A stretch of DNA of 64,000 nucleotides from Rhodopseudomonas palustris (GCF_003591005.1 NZ_QYYD01000001.1:124001-188000); one strand, 5' to 3'. Positions 28,001-36,196 are shown, numbered from the stretch's first letter. Notes: generated by a model not told the origin, from the sequence alone. Translations and numbers: made by a program.

Positions 28001-30650
28001 CAGCCTGTTCGGCTCGTCCGACACGCCCGCGACGCTCAGTGATTCGGATGCGTCGCAAGTCAATCTGGGCGTTCGCTTCACCTCGTCGTCCGCGGGATTC
28101 ATCACCGGGATCAAGTACTACAAGGGCGCCAACGACACCGGCACGCATACCGGTTCGCTGTGGAGCGTCAACGGCACGCTGCTGGCCACCGCGACCTTCA
28201 CCAACGAAACCGCTACCGGTTGGCAAACCGTCGCGTTCAGCAACCCGGTCGCGATCACCGCGCAGACCACCTATGTGGCCAGCTTCCACAGCAATGGTCA
28301 CTACGTGTCGACCGGCAGCTACTTCACCTCCGACCACGTGAGCGGCGTTCTGACCGCACCGGCCGGCAACAATGGCGTCTACGCCTATGGCAATGACAAT
28401 CTGTTCCCGACCAGCACTTTCGGCGCAACCAACTATTGGGTGGACGTAATTCTGAATTCGGACGCGGGCGGATCGACCAACCATGTGCCGATCGCCACCA
28501 CCGACAACGGCTTCACCACGCCGCAGGGCACGACGCTGACCATCGCAGCGTCGACCCTGCTCGCCAACGACACCGACGCCGACGGCGACACCCTGACGAT
28601 CACCGGCGCCGGCCTCGGCGTCAACGGCACTGCCGCCTGGATCGCCAACACCAATTCGGTGACATTCATCCCGACGCCGGGCTATTCGGGACCGGCCTCG
28701 TTCACCTACGCGATATCAGACGGAAAGGGGGGGACGGCCAACGGCACGGTCAATCTGACCGTCTCGCCCTCATCCAACAATCCGCCGGTCGTTACCAACG
28801 ACAGCGGGTTCAGCATCGCCCGGAATACGGTGCTGACGATCAACGGATCCAGCCTGCTGGCAAACGACACCGACCTTGATGGCGACCCTCTCACCATCAC
28901 CGGCGTCAGCGGCGGCGTTCATGGCGCCGCAAGTTTCGACGCCCAGACCAACATCGTGAGCTTTACGCCCGCGGCCGGATACACCGGCGTTGCTTCCTTT
29001 ATTTACAGCATCTCCGACGGCAAAGGCGGCACCGCCAGCGGCACGGTCAGCCTTAACGTCACGGCACCGCCCAACCAGGCCCCGGTCGCCAACGCCGATA
29101 GCGGCTTCACCACCGTTCAGGGCACCACGCTCAGTCTTCCGGCCGCCACCCTGCTGGCCAATGACACCGACGTGGACGGCGATACCCTGACGATTACCGG
29201 CATCGTATCCGGCAGCGCAACCAACGGCGTCGCCAGCTTCAATGCCCAGACCAATTCGGTCTCGTTCGTTCCGACCGCCAATTATGTCGGCGCGGCCAGC
29301 TTCAGCTACAGTGTATCTGATGGAAACGGTGGCTCATCGACTGCCGCCGTCAGCTTGAATGTGATCCCGCCCGCAACCGGCGTGAGCCTGTTCTCCAGCT
29401 CGGACACGCCTGCGGTTCTGTCCGATCCGGATTCGGTTCAGGTCAATCTCGGGATGCGGTTCGTGACCTCGCAGGCCGGCACCATCACCGGCATCAAATA
29501 CTACAAGGGCGCCAACGACACCGGAACCCATACCGGCTCGTTGTGGACCAGTACCGGGACGCTGCTGGCAACCGCGACGTTCTCCAACGAAACGTCGAGC
29601 GGCTGGCAGACCGTCACGTTCAGCAGCCCGATTACGGTGACCGCCGGAGCCACCTACGTGGCGAGCTATCACAGCAACGGCCATTACACCTCGACCAACG
29701 GCTATTTCAGCACGGCTCACACCAACGGCCCGCTCACCGCGCCGGCTTCCGGCAACGGCGTGTACGCATACGGCAACGGCAATCTGTTCCCCACGTCGTC
29801 CTTCGGCGCGACCAATTATTGGGTCGACGTCGTGTTCAACGCCAGCACCGGCGGCACCAATCAGTCGCCGATTGCGGTCAACGACAGCGGCTTCACCACC
29901 GCCAAGAATACCCCCCGGACCATCAGCGCTGCGACCCTGCTGGCGAACGACAGCGATCCTAACAACGACACCCTCACGATCACGGGCGTCAGCAACGCAG
30001 TGAATGGTTCGGCGAGCTTCGACGCTCAGACCAACACCATCACCTTTGTCCCGACCACGGGCTATGTCGGATCGGCCGCTTTCAACTATACGATCTCTGA
30101 TGGCCAAGGCGGCACGGCGGACGCCGGCGTGACCTTGAACGTCGCGGATCCGGCGGCGACGCTGAGCCTGTTCAGTGCCGGCGCGACGCCCAGCGTGGTG
30201 TCGGTCAACGATCCCAATCCGGTCGAACTCGGTGTCAAATTCCAGGCGTCGCAGAACGGCGATATCACCGGCATCAAGTTCTATAAGGGCGCGTCGAACG
30301 TCGGCACCCACACCGCCGAACTTTGGAGCGCCAGCGGGACGCTGCTGGCCACTGCGACCTTCATCAACGAGACCGCGAGCGGCTGGCAGCAGGCCACTTT
30401 CGCCACGCCGGTCTCGATCACCGCGGGGACGACCTACGTCGCCTCCTATCACACCTCGGGCAATTACTCCGCCGACCCGGGGCTGCTGGCGAACTCGATC
30501 ACCAACGGACCGTTGACCGCCCCCGCGTCGTCGCTGATCGGCGGCAACGGCGTTTATGCGTATGGAAGCAGTTCGCTGTTCCCATCCAATTCATACAACT
30601 CGACAAGCTATGGAGTTGATGTGTTGTTCCGACCCCAATTGGCGTCGTAG
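25062..30650 (+). CDS. giant modular extracellular protein, DMFase-like domain with DUF4082 and cadherin-like repeats
   Basis: 1862 aa; ATG with AAGGAG upstream. No N-terminal signal peptide. Residues about 140-610 match the C-terminal domain of the N,N-dimethylformamidase large subunit (RVDIYRLGYYGGDGARL, SIGHDEYWSASQRDN with His about 372, AFLSGNEMYWEVRWE). An Ig-like domain follows (about 623-720). Then DUF4082 units (about 722-873, 977-1131, 1440-1595, 1700-1862; each with GIKYYKG... TGSLW... GTLLATATF... YVASYHSNGHY) alternate with five cadherin-like units (LLANDTDxDGDxLTITG... YSISDGKGGT; about 877-973, 1140-1236, 1238-1335, 1337-1435, 1602-1697). Such repeats are extracellular. Lacking a Sec leader and RTX repeats, it may use a type I system by a C-terminal signal. 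Whether the DMFase-like domain is catalytic is unknown. Confidence 0.85.
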   Translation: MAVPVSASDTSSSIEGWATRWQQEALESPCGSCTGRACTVCSIRVGGSAQADGKPSGYAPKVLEYYNAESSGAASQIALPTVDLSAVTLQTRASTTPGPPVDSTTQQLSVSAQGNVVAAQSNVAAANPIVLENMKPGTPESVWLIDAADPSIEGFSAQFTIDNGQRVDFKINTDATNYRVDIYRLGYYGGDGARLVTSFTKNLAAAQVQPTPLFDPNTKLVDAGNWAVSASWDIPADAVSGVYFAELTRLDTGGRNIIPFIVRDDQAPSDITFQTSDTTWQAYNWWGGYNLYGGVDAAGHAGRADAVSYNRPIITRDGGYSAGPQDFIFGAEYPAIRWLEQNGYDVNYISGIDTARDGAQLLNSKVFLSIGHDEYWSASQRDNVEAARDNGVNLAFLSGNEMYWEVRWENSIDGSGTPYKTMVSYKETWANDDIDPGYTTGTWRDPQYGAGKPENALTGTIFTVDSYRLDTITIPYNLSQFRFWNNTAVGDIQPGQTYSLTPNLLGYEWDSDLDNGFRPAGLIQLSSTTVDVDTLLLDYGNTTGPGTATHSLTLYRDPESGALVFGAGTVYWSWGLDSHHDNETTPTDPNVQQAMVNLFADMGVQPQTLMASLAIASQTTDHVAPTSTITSPLASGSYTAAQPIVITGTAVDSGGGHVAVVEVSTDGGVSWHRATGFDNWTYQWTPLAGGTYNILSRAVDDSVNMESQGPGRTIAVAAAPTTTLFSASDVPAILTDSDVGFVNLGVRFTSSQAGTIVGMKYYKGLGDGGTHTGSLWSSTGTLLATATFTQETASGWQTVTFANPISIAAGTTYVASYHSNGHYADTLDYFTAAHTNGPLTAAAGNGYYTYSADTAFPTTPSGGANYWVDVIFSPTNTANLPPVGTNDNGFTVTRNVAATFTAAQLLANDSDPNGDILTISGVGSASGGTVSFNSQTNVVTFTPTPGYTGPAMFGYAISDGRGGTGSAIVNMTVAAPAVGVSLFGSSDTPATLSDSDASQVNLGVRFTSSSAGFITGIKYYKGANDTGTHTGSLWSVNGTLLATATFTNETATGWQTVAFSNPVAITAQTTYVASFHSNGHYVSTGSYFTSDHVSGVLTAPAGNNGVYAYGNDNLFPTSTFGATNYWVDVILNSDAGGSTNHVPIATTDNGFTTPQGTTLTIAASTLLANDTDADGDTLTITGAGLGVNGTAAWIANTNSVTFIPTPGYSGPASFTYAISDGKGGTANGTVNLTVSPSSNNPPVVTNDSGFSIARNTVLTINGSSLLANDTDLDGDPLTITGVSGGVHGAASFDAQTNIVSFTPAAGYTGVASFIYSISDGKGGTASGTVSLNVTAPPNQAPVANADSGFTTVQGTTLSLPAATLLANDTDVDGDTLTITGIVSGSATNGVASFNAQTNSVSFVPTANYVGAASFSYSVSDGNGGSSTAAVSLNVIPPATGVSLFSSSDTPAVLSDPDSVQVNLGMRFVTSQAGTITGIKYYKGANDTGTHTGSLWTSTGTLLATATFSNETSSGWQTVTFSSPITVTAGATYVASYHSNGHYTSTNGYFSTAHTNGPLTAPASGNGVYAYGNGNLFPTSSFGATNYWVDVVFNASTGGTNQSPIAVNDSGFTTAKNTPRTISAATLLANDSDPNNDTLTITGVSNAVNGSASFDAQTNTITFVPTTGYVGSAAFNYTISDGQGGTADAGVTLNVADPAATLSLFSAGATPSVVSVNDPNPVELGVKFQASQNGDITGIKFYKGASNVGTHTAELWSASGTLLATATFINETASGWQQATFATPVSITAGTTYVASYHTSGNYSADPGLLANSITNGPLTAPASSLIGGNGVYAYGSSSLFPSNSYNSTSYGVDVLFRPQLAS
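27225..30645 (+). repeat. tandem domain-coding repeats within the giant gene
   Basis: DNA-level repetition that follows the protein modules: four roughly 460-base DUF4082 units (about 27225, 27990, 29380 and 30160) and five roughly 290-base cadherin-like units. Stretches such as the one encoding TGSLWS and GTLLATATF are nearly identical between units, so the region could recombine and change copy number. Confidence 0.8.
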
Positions 30651-30654
30651 GACC

Positions 30655-30707
30655 GTGACAGGAGGCCAAACCGTCACGCCCCAGCCCATCGGCCTCCTAC
30701 AGGTCAC
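30655..30707. terminator. nested hairpin after the giant gene
   Basis: GTGAC then AGGAGGCC at 30655-30667 pair with GGCCTCCT at 30691-30698 and GTCAC at 30703-30707, a stem of 8 bp plus an outer 5 bp. It starts five bases after the stop of the giant gene and ends just before the stop of the convergent gene, so it can serve both strands as a terminator or RNA-stabilising hairpin. There is no U-run. Confidence 0.55.
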
Positions 30708-30709
30708 GT

Positions 30710-31321
30710 TCAAGAAGGACCATTATCGCCGAGAGCCTTGGCGATTTCGTTGAGCACATCTTCGTCCCCAGCATCCGCGCCACCGGGCGGTTGCACAGGT
30801 TGCGCTCCACTCCCAGGCAATGCCGGCGCTTGGGTATTGCCGCGTAGCGACGCCGATGGACCTAGCTGCCGTTCGGGGCCGCCTCGATGCGCGGTCAATC
30901 GAGCCGCCTTCCGACGAAGGTCGCCGAGCGTGGTGGCAACAGCTTCGATACGCTCCATCATCTCATTGGTGCGCCCCTCCGGATGCAATCCGACGTGGGC
31001 CAGGTCGGCAAAGATGGCCTGAAGATCGTCGTCGGCGTTTGGCGATCCGGGACGCTCCTCCACCGGCGTTGGGCTTCGCTGCGGCAGGCCGACCGGGACC
31101 GGGTGAGAACTTCTGGCTCGTTCGAGCTGACCGAGCCGCGCCGCGAGGTCGTCGGAAACCCGCTCCAGTCGACTCAGCATCGCCAAAATGGCGATAGACT
31201 GGGACTGCTGGACGCGCTGCGCGTAGGCTGTGAGAAAAGCGTGGCCGCGAGCCGTCTCCCTCAGGGCTGCTTCTATTGCAGAATAGTCTTCGTACTGAAC
31301 GACGGATTCGAGCGACATCAT
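30710..31321 (-). CDS. hypothetical protein with helical N-terminus and IA-x-ALG tail
   Basis: 203 aa. The N-terminus (SLESVVQYEDYSAIEAALRETARGHAFLTAYAQRV) resembles a motif (E-x-ARG-x-FL-x-x-YA-R) I associate with uncharacterised proteins of Bradyrhizobium and relatives. Heptad-like helices follow (LERVSDDLAARLGQLERA; MMERIEAVATTLGDLRRKAARL), then a Pro/Gly-rich linker and the end DEDVLNEIAKALGDNG. That tail is shared with the small protein on the other side of the giant gene. No signal or membrane segment. It is convergent with the giant gene. Possibly a chemotaxis- or polarity-related adaptor, but there is no real evidence for function. Confidence 0.65.
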   Translation of the reverse strand: MMSLESVVQYEDYSAIEAALRETARGHAFLTAYAQRVQQSQSIAILAMLSRLERVSDDLAARLGQLERARSSHPVPVGLPQRSPTPVEERPGSPNADDDLQAIFADLAHVGLHPEGRTNEMMERIEAVATTLGDLRRKAARLTAHRGGPERQLGPSASLRGNTQAPALPGSGAQPVQPPGGADAGDEDVLNEIAKALGDNGPS

Positions 31322-31507
31322 CGGGCCAGGATTTAATTGCCACGGTCAGGCTGGGACGAACATGGCATAAAACTGTTAACCGAGGTCTAAGCGGTAAATT
31401 CGGCTGTCGGGCGCCGAGCCTGAGAAAATGCCCTTCCTGTTTAACGTTGATTATTCAGTACCGATCGGTTGTGATAATGTCGACTTGCCTCGATAGGAAC
31501 ACTGATC

Positions 31508-32329
31508 GTGTGGAAGCCGCATGAACCGGTTCTGCCGACCAACCCGCGCCTGCCCGCCGGCATCCGCGTCTATGCCATTGGTGATGTGCACGGACGCTCG
31601 GATCTTCTCAAAATCCAGCTCGCACAGATTGCGGCGGACGAACGCTCCTATCCATGCCTGCGATCGGTGCTCGTTTTCCTCGGTGACTACATCGATCGTG
31701 GGCCGGACTCGAAAGGGACGATCGATCTCCTGCTCACCTGCGAGCGAACCCGCGAGGCCGTCTTCCTCAAGGGTAATCACGAAATTTTCGTTCGGCGCTT
31801 CCTCGATTTTCCTCGATCCCTCGACGACTGGCGCCGTCTCGGCGGGCTGGAGACGCTGGTCTCATACGGGTTGCAGCCGGTGCTGAGCCGGGGCCAGGGT
31901 GACTACGAGAAGCTCTCACGAGAGCTGCGTGAAGCCCTTCCCGACCGGCATCTCGGCTTCATCGACGCGCTGCAGGTTTCGTTCACATGCGGTGATTTCT
32001 TCTTCGTACATGCCGGCGTTCGTCCAGGCGTCACGCTTCGCAATCAGATCGAAGCCGACCTGCTGTGGATTCGCGACGACTTCCTGCACTACGGCAGGCC
32101 GTTTGAGCGCTACATCGTGCACGGCCACACACCGGTCGATGCGCCGGATGTGCGGTCGAACCGCGCGAACCTCGATACGGGCGCATTCGCCACCGGGCGT
32201 CTCAGTTGTATCATGATCGAAGGGTCAATCGTCGTACCGTTGACCGACATTCGCCGTTGGAGTCCGGGCGATCCGACCCGGGCTCCAGACGCGCTCAGTA
32301 TGCGCGCTGACGGCGACACCTGCGTGTAG
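31508..32329 (+). CDS. calcineurin-like (PPP family) phosphoesterase
   Basis: 273 aa, cytoplasmic. All PPP-type motifs are present: GDVHGRSDLL (about 25), GDYIDRGPDSKG (about 59), KGNHEIFVRRFL (about 88), a metal-ligand His in FFVHAGVRPGV (about 173) and VHGHTPVD (about 208). This is the serine/threonine protein phosphatase or bis(nucleosyl)-tetraphosphatase-like group common near exopolysaccharide genes in rhizobia. It starts with GTG. It lies in a region with a HPr-kinase-like protein and two type I exporters; a functional link is speculative. Confidence 0.88.
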   Translation: MWKPHEPVLPTNPRLPAGIRVYAIGDVHGRSDLLKIQLAQIAADERSYPCLRSVLVFLGDYIDRGPDSKGTIDLLLTCERTREAVFLKGNHEIFVRRFLDFPRSLDDWRRLGGLETLVSYGLQPVLSRGQGDYEKLSRELREALPDRHLGFIDALQVSFTCGDFFFVHAGVRPGVTLRNQIEADLLWIRDDFLHYGRPFERYIVHGHTPVDAPDVRSNRANLDTGAFATGRLSCIMIEGSIVVPLTDIRRWSPGDPTRAPDALSMRADGDTCV

Positions 32330-32439
32330 CAGCGCGAGCACAGGCCTCTACCAGCTTATACCGGATCGGCCGCCCAGCCCGACAAGACTTGCCGTTCCGC
32401 CTTCGTTAAAATCAGAGCCGGCAGAGGGACGTCGCCTCT

Positions 32440-32550
32440 CGCACAACCTCATGGTGAGAAGATGCGAAGCGCCGTCTCCAACCATGGGCCACTGGTGCGG
32501 CGTGGCTACATTCGTAGAGACGCCCGCCTTCGCCGGGCTTCTCAGTGCCT
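32440..32550. repeat. degenerate intergenic repeat of Bradyrhizobium/Rhodopseudomonas type
   Basis: The stretch from CCTCATGGTGAGAAG through GACGCCCGCCTTCGCCGGGC to TTCTCAG resembles, from memory, a common intergenic repeat of these genera (CTCATGGTGAGGAG... GACGCCCGC... GGGCTCCTCAG). It is diverged from that form. It sits between the ends of two convergent genes. Confidence 0.5.
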
Positions 32551-32594
32551 CGCCGAGGATTCGCCCTTTAGATTTTGCCACCTCCGCCTCCTTG

Positions 32595-32683
32595 CGTCAT
32601 GCCGGCCTTGTGCCGGGCATCCACGCCTTGCTGCCCGAAATGCAGTGAAGGCGTAGATGGCCGGAACGAGCCGGGCCATGACG
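32595..32683. repeat. imperfect palindromic repeat element
   Basis: The left arm, starting CGTCATGCCGG (32595-32629), pairs with the right arm, ending CGGGCCATGACG (32648-32683), over about 35 bases with few mismatches. The arms flank an 18-base centre. It has the form of a REP-like element; similar GTCATG... GGGCATCCACG elements are common in Bradyrhizobium. Confidence 0.65.
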
Positions 32684-32794
32684 GAGACTGTCGGCAAATC
32701 GAGCGAACTGGAAAGTGGCCGTGAACTGGCCTGAGTTTTCAGTCAATCTCGATAGGTCGATAGCGCTTCAATCAATCCACGAACTGCTGTGTAG

Positions 32795-32902
32795 AGCGTC
32801 TTCGAGCGAAGTGGATACCGGTTCGCGTGAAGAAAACGCGTCACAAGAAAGACCTAGGCTAGAGCTCCGGTTCTGATTCTATCAGAACCGGAAAAGCTCT
32901 AG
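32795..32902. repeat. intergenic repeat plus perfect-arm hairpin
   Basis: The left part (32795-32856) contains CGAGCGAAGTGGATACCGG and CGCGTGAAGAAAACGCG, matching a very common Bradyrhizobium-type intergenic repeat as I remember it. The right part (32859-32902) is a palindrome: CTAGAGCT-CCGGTTCTGAT pairs with ATCAGAACCGG-AAAAGCTCTAG. The hairpin is 17 bases from the stop of the type I adaptor gene and could also terminate its transcript. Confidence 0.65.
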
Positions 32903-32918
32903 CCGGCCTGCGACACGA

Positions 32919-34232
32919 TTATCGCTCCTTCAGTGCGCGCTCCGCCTGCTCCTTGAGTGGCTTGATCAAATAGGCAAGAACCGTCCGGCCCGGCGTCTGG
33001 ATGAAGACGTCCACTGGCATGCCGGGCACCAGCTTGGACTCGCCGAGCCGTGCGACTTGATCCGGCTTCAGCGACACGCGGGACGTATAGTAGCTCGTCC
33101 CCGTGCGTTGATCCTGCGTCAGATCCGCGGACACCATGACGACATCGCCTTCGATCTCGGGCGTTGTCCGCTGATTGAGTGCGGCGAAGCGCAGGAAGGC
33201 CGATTGGCCGATATAAAGTTGATCAATGTCGCGTGGAGTGACCTTGACCTCGACCGCGAGCGTATCGTTGTCCGGAACGATTAGCATGATCTGCTCACCG
33301 GGAGTGATCACGCCACCCACGGTATGGACCGACAATTGATGGACACGCCCGTTCTGCGGTGCACGGATGTCGATGCGGTTAAGTTGATCCGCCGCCGCGG
33401 TGCGCCGCTCGGCAAGTTCAGAGATCTTCGAGCGCGTTTCGATCAAATCCTTCCCGACCTCCGTTCGCAGATCCTGATCGATCTGGATGGTCTGGAGCTC
33501 GATCTCGGAAATCTTGCCCTTCGCCTGCGCGATCATTCCGGAAAGCTGGCTACGCTCGCCTTCGATCCGGGCGGTGTCGCGCTCGAGCGCCGTCAGTCGC
33601 GTGATCGGCACCAAGTTCTTCTGCCAGAGGGTTCGAACGCCTTCGAGCTCCTGATAGATGAAGCCCACCTCTTTCTGCTTGGCCTCGAGCTGCCCGGAAT
33701 ACCCCGCAATCTCGTTCCGCAGCTGCGAGCTCCGCTCGGTGAGCTGCGCCTTCTGTCCGCTTCGCGCCGACCGGCGCAAGTCGAACAGGCTTCGCTCGGC
33801 AGCGATCGCACGGGCCGCTTCGGAGTTTGCTTCCTTTGCACGGTCGACCAGCAGGGCCGGAAACACGATTTGGCCGGCGCCGTCGCGCTCCGCCTCCAGC
33901 CGGGCTTGGCGCGCCTGCAATTCGTCGAAGCTCTTGATGATGATCGTTGCGTTTGCGAGCGTCTGGGTTTCGTCGAGGCGGACCAGAATGTCGCCGGCCT
34001 TGACCCTATCGCCCTCCTTCACACGCAGTTCGCTGACGACGCCACCGGAGGGGTGCTGCACCTTCTTCACGCTGGAGTCGACAACGATCACGCCCTGCGC
34101 AACCACCGCTCCGGACAGTTCCGTCGTGGACGCCCATCCGCCGACGCCGAACGTGACGGCCGCAACCAGGATCCCGCCGCTGAGGATATAGCGCTGGATC
34201 GAATGCAGGGCCGACGAATCCAAATTGCTCAT
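32919..34232 (-). CDS. HlyD-family type I secretion periplasmic adaptor (PrtE-like)
   Basis: 437 aa. One N-terminal membrane segment (about 15-35, ILSGGILVAAVTFGVGGW) is followed by the lipoyl half-motif VQHPSGGVVSELRVKEGDRVKAGD. A long alpha-hairpin (about 95-280) and a second lipoyl/beta-barrel region follow (IRAPQNGRVHQLSVHTVGGVI), ending in LAYLIKPLKEQAERALKER. It links the inner-membrane ABC exporter to an outer-membrane TolC-like channel. Its ATG overlaps the stop of the ABC gene (ATGA), so the two are coupled. No TolC-type gene is in the window. Confidence 0.93.
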   Translation of the reverse strand: MSNLDSSALHSIQRYILSGGILVAAVTFGVGGWASTTELSGAVVAQGVIVVDSSVKKVQHPSGGVVSELRVKEGDRVKAGDILVRLDETQTLANATIIIKSFDELQARQARLEAERDGAGQIVFPALLVDRAKEANSEAARAIAAERSLFDLRRSARSGQKAQLTERSSQLRNEIAGYSGQLEAKQKEVGFIYQELEGVRTLWQKNLVPITRLTALERDTARIEGERSQLSGMIAQAKGKISEIELQTIQIDQDLRTEVGKDLIETRSKISELAERRTAAADQLNRIDIRAPQNGRVHQLSVHTVGGVITPGEQIMLIVPDNDTLAVEVKVTPRDIDQLYIGQSAFLRFAALNQRTTPEIEGDVVMVSADLTQDQRTGTSYYTSRVSLKPDQVARLGESKLVPGMPVDVFIQTPGRTVLAYLIKPLKEQAERALKER

Positions 34233-36181
34233 GCGTGCTCTCCTACCACCTTCAACGGCGGCGCCGTCCGCAGAACCTTCGTCAGCACCTCCTCCTTTCG
34301 CCCGAACGACTGTACTTTGCCCTGTGCGATGACCAGGACATGATCGACGCCATCAAGCGCCTTCGGCCGATGCGCAACCACCACGACAATACCGTTGCGC
34401 CGGCGGACATTCAGAATCGCCTCGGTCAATGAGGCCTCGCCATCGGCGTCGAGGTTCGAGGTCGGCTCGTCCAAGACGACGAGAAATGGATCGCCGTAAA
34501 ATGCGCGCGCAAGCCCGATGCGCTGCCGCTGACCGGCCGAGAGCGCCATACCTCCCTCGCCAATCTTGGTCCCATAGCCGTCAGGGAAAGACAGGATCAG
34601 GTCGTGAGCGCCTGCGGCACGCGCCGCGGCCAGGACGGTCTTCGGGCTGGCATTCGGATCGAATCGGGCGATGTTGACGGCAATGCTGCCTTCGAACAAT
34701 TCGACGTCCTGAGGCAGATAGCCGATATGCCGTCCCAGTGCCTCCGACGACCATTGCCCCAGAGCGGCATTGTCGAGGGTAATCTTGCCCCGCATCTGGG
34801 GCCAGACGCCGACTAGAGCTCGCACGAGCGAAGACTTCCCGGATCCGCTCGGCCCGATGATGCCGAGACCTTCGCCTCGTTTCAGGCTGAACGAGACGTC
34901 ACTCAGGACGACACGGTCGGAGGCTGGAGCGTTGACGTAGACATGCTCCATCGCGATCGCCTCGACTGGAGCAGGCAGCAGCAGCGGCTCATCTTCCTTC
35001 GGCAACAACGTCAGCAATTGATCGAGCCGGTGGCCCGACTGGCGTGCGCTCACAAAACCCTTCCAGTTGGCGATGGCCATTTCCACGGGGGCGAGCGCGC
35101 GCGACGTCAGAATCGAACCGGCAATAATGATGCCCGCTGTGGATTCCTGGTTGATGACCAGATACGCGCCAACGGCAAGGACGCCGGATTGCAGGATCGC
35201 CCTGAAAGCTTTCGACAGGCCGCCGAGCCCGCTGGCGACGTCGCTCGCAGCCTCGTTCGCCGCGAGAAACTTCTGATTGGCTTCGCGCCAGCGCGCCGTT
35301 GCTAGTCGACGCATGCCCATCGCGTGCAGCGCTTCGGCGTTGCGCCTCCCCTCGGTCGCCAGCGAATTGCGCTGAACGGCGAAATAGGCCGACGCCTTGG
35401 CCGGTGCCCGTGAGCGAATCTCGGTGAGAATCGTCAACGCGACAAGCACCAGCGCTCCGACCAAAGCGGTGACGCCGATCCAAAAATGGAACAGAAAGCA
35501 GATGCCCAGGTAGATCGGCATCCACGGGATATCAAACAACGCAGACGGGCCTCCGCTCGACAGAAAGCTCCTCACCTGATCGAGATCTCGGACCGGCTGC
35601 AACCCGTCGCCGTCACCGCGGGTCTTCAGCGGCAAACGGACGACTGCATCGAATACCCGGGCACCGAGCGTCTCGTCGAGATGACGTCCCATCCGCGCGC
35701 TGATCCGGGTGCGAACAAGATCGAGCGCACTCTGGAAGAGATAGAGCAGGATCGCGAGCGCCAGGAGAGCGAGCAGCGTCGGGATGCTGCGGCTCGGCAG
35801 GACGCGATCATATACCTGCAGCATGAAGAACGATCCGGTGAGCATCAGCACATTGCTCACGCCGCTGAAAATCCCCATCGCCCAGAAGATCTGCCGAGAC
35901 GAGCTGATGAAGCTCGCGAGCTCCGACTTCGGTGCGGCAAACTCCGGCTTCGCACTCGAGCGTCCGGACATCAGTTTGCTTCGCATCAACTCCACCAGAT
36001 GCGACACACTGCGCGAAGAACTGGATCGCTTCGGCAGCGCCGACGCGGAATCGTTGCCTGCGGCGGACTCCGCTCTATTCGAGCCGCCGGGAATTCGCGA
36101 AGCACCGGCAAAACGCGGCGCCTTCTTCAACCATCCGCCTGCCAGCGGAAGTTTCTCCCCCGCCCTTCCAAAGCTGGTCAT
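34229..36181 (-). CDS. type I secretion ABC transporter (PrtD-like permease/ATPase)
   Basis: 650 aa. A Ser-rich cytoplasmic N-terminal extension of about 95 residues is unusual for the family, which normally begins near the first membrane helix. The membrane domain with about five to six helices follows (IFWAMGIFSGVSNVLMLTGSFFML; LLALLALAILLYLFQSAL). The C-terminal ATPase has Walker A IIGPSGSGKSSLVRAL, signature LSAGQRQRIGLARAF and Walker B FLVVLDEPTSNLD. AAGGGG precedes the ATG. The adjoining upstream gene encodes a beta-helix/RTX protein, its probable substrate. Confidence 0.93.
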   Translation of the reverse strand: MTSFGRAGEKLPLAGGWLKKAPRFAGASRIPGGSNRAESAAGNDSASALPKRSSSSRSVSHLVELMRSKLMSGRSSAKPEFAAPKSELASFISSSRQIFWAMGIFSGVSNVLMLTGSFFMLQVYDRVLPSRSIPTLLALLALAILLYLFQSALDLVRTRISARMGRHLDETLGARVFDAVVRLPLKTRGDGDGLQPVRDLDQVRSFLSSGGPSALFDIPWMPIYLGICFLFHFWIGVTALVGALVLVALTILTEIRSRAPAKASAYFAVQRNSLATEGRRNAEALHAMGMRRLATARWREANQKFLAANEAASDVASGLGGLSKAFRAILQSGVLAVGAYLVINQESTAGIIIAGSILTSRALAPVEMAIANWKGFVSARQSGHRLDQLLTLLPKEDEPLLLPAPVEAIAMEHVYVNAPASDRVVLSDVSFSLKRGEGLGIIGPSGSGKSSLVRALVGVWPQMRGKITLDNAALGQWSSEALGRHIGYLPQDVELFEGSIAVNIARFDPNASPKTVLAAARAAGAHDLILSFPDGYGTKIGEGGMALSAGQRQRIGLARAFYGDPFLVVLDEPTSNLDADGEASLTEAILNVRRRNGIVVVVAHRPKALDGVDHVLVIAQGKVQSFGRKEEVLTKVLRTAPPLKVVGEHA

Positions 36182-36196
36182 TGTCGTCCCCTTGAG

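Noticed and set aside
27225-30645. Regular repeats suggestive of a CRISPR array
   Set aside because: Repeat units are 290-460 bases, in frame and encode DUF4082 and cadherin-like domains; no short repeats with unique spacers.
32451-32656. Two overlapping plus-strand frames of about 65 codons
   Set aside because: They are translations of intergenic repeat DNA (the RHAGLVPGIHAL type product is a known repeat shadow).
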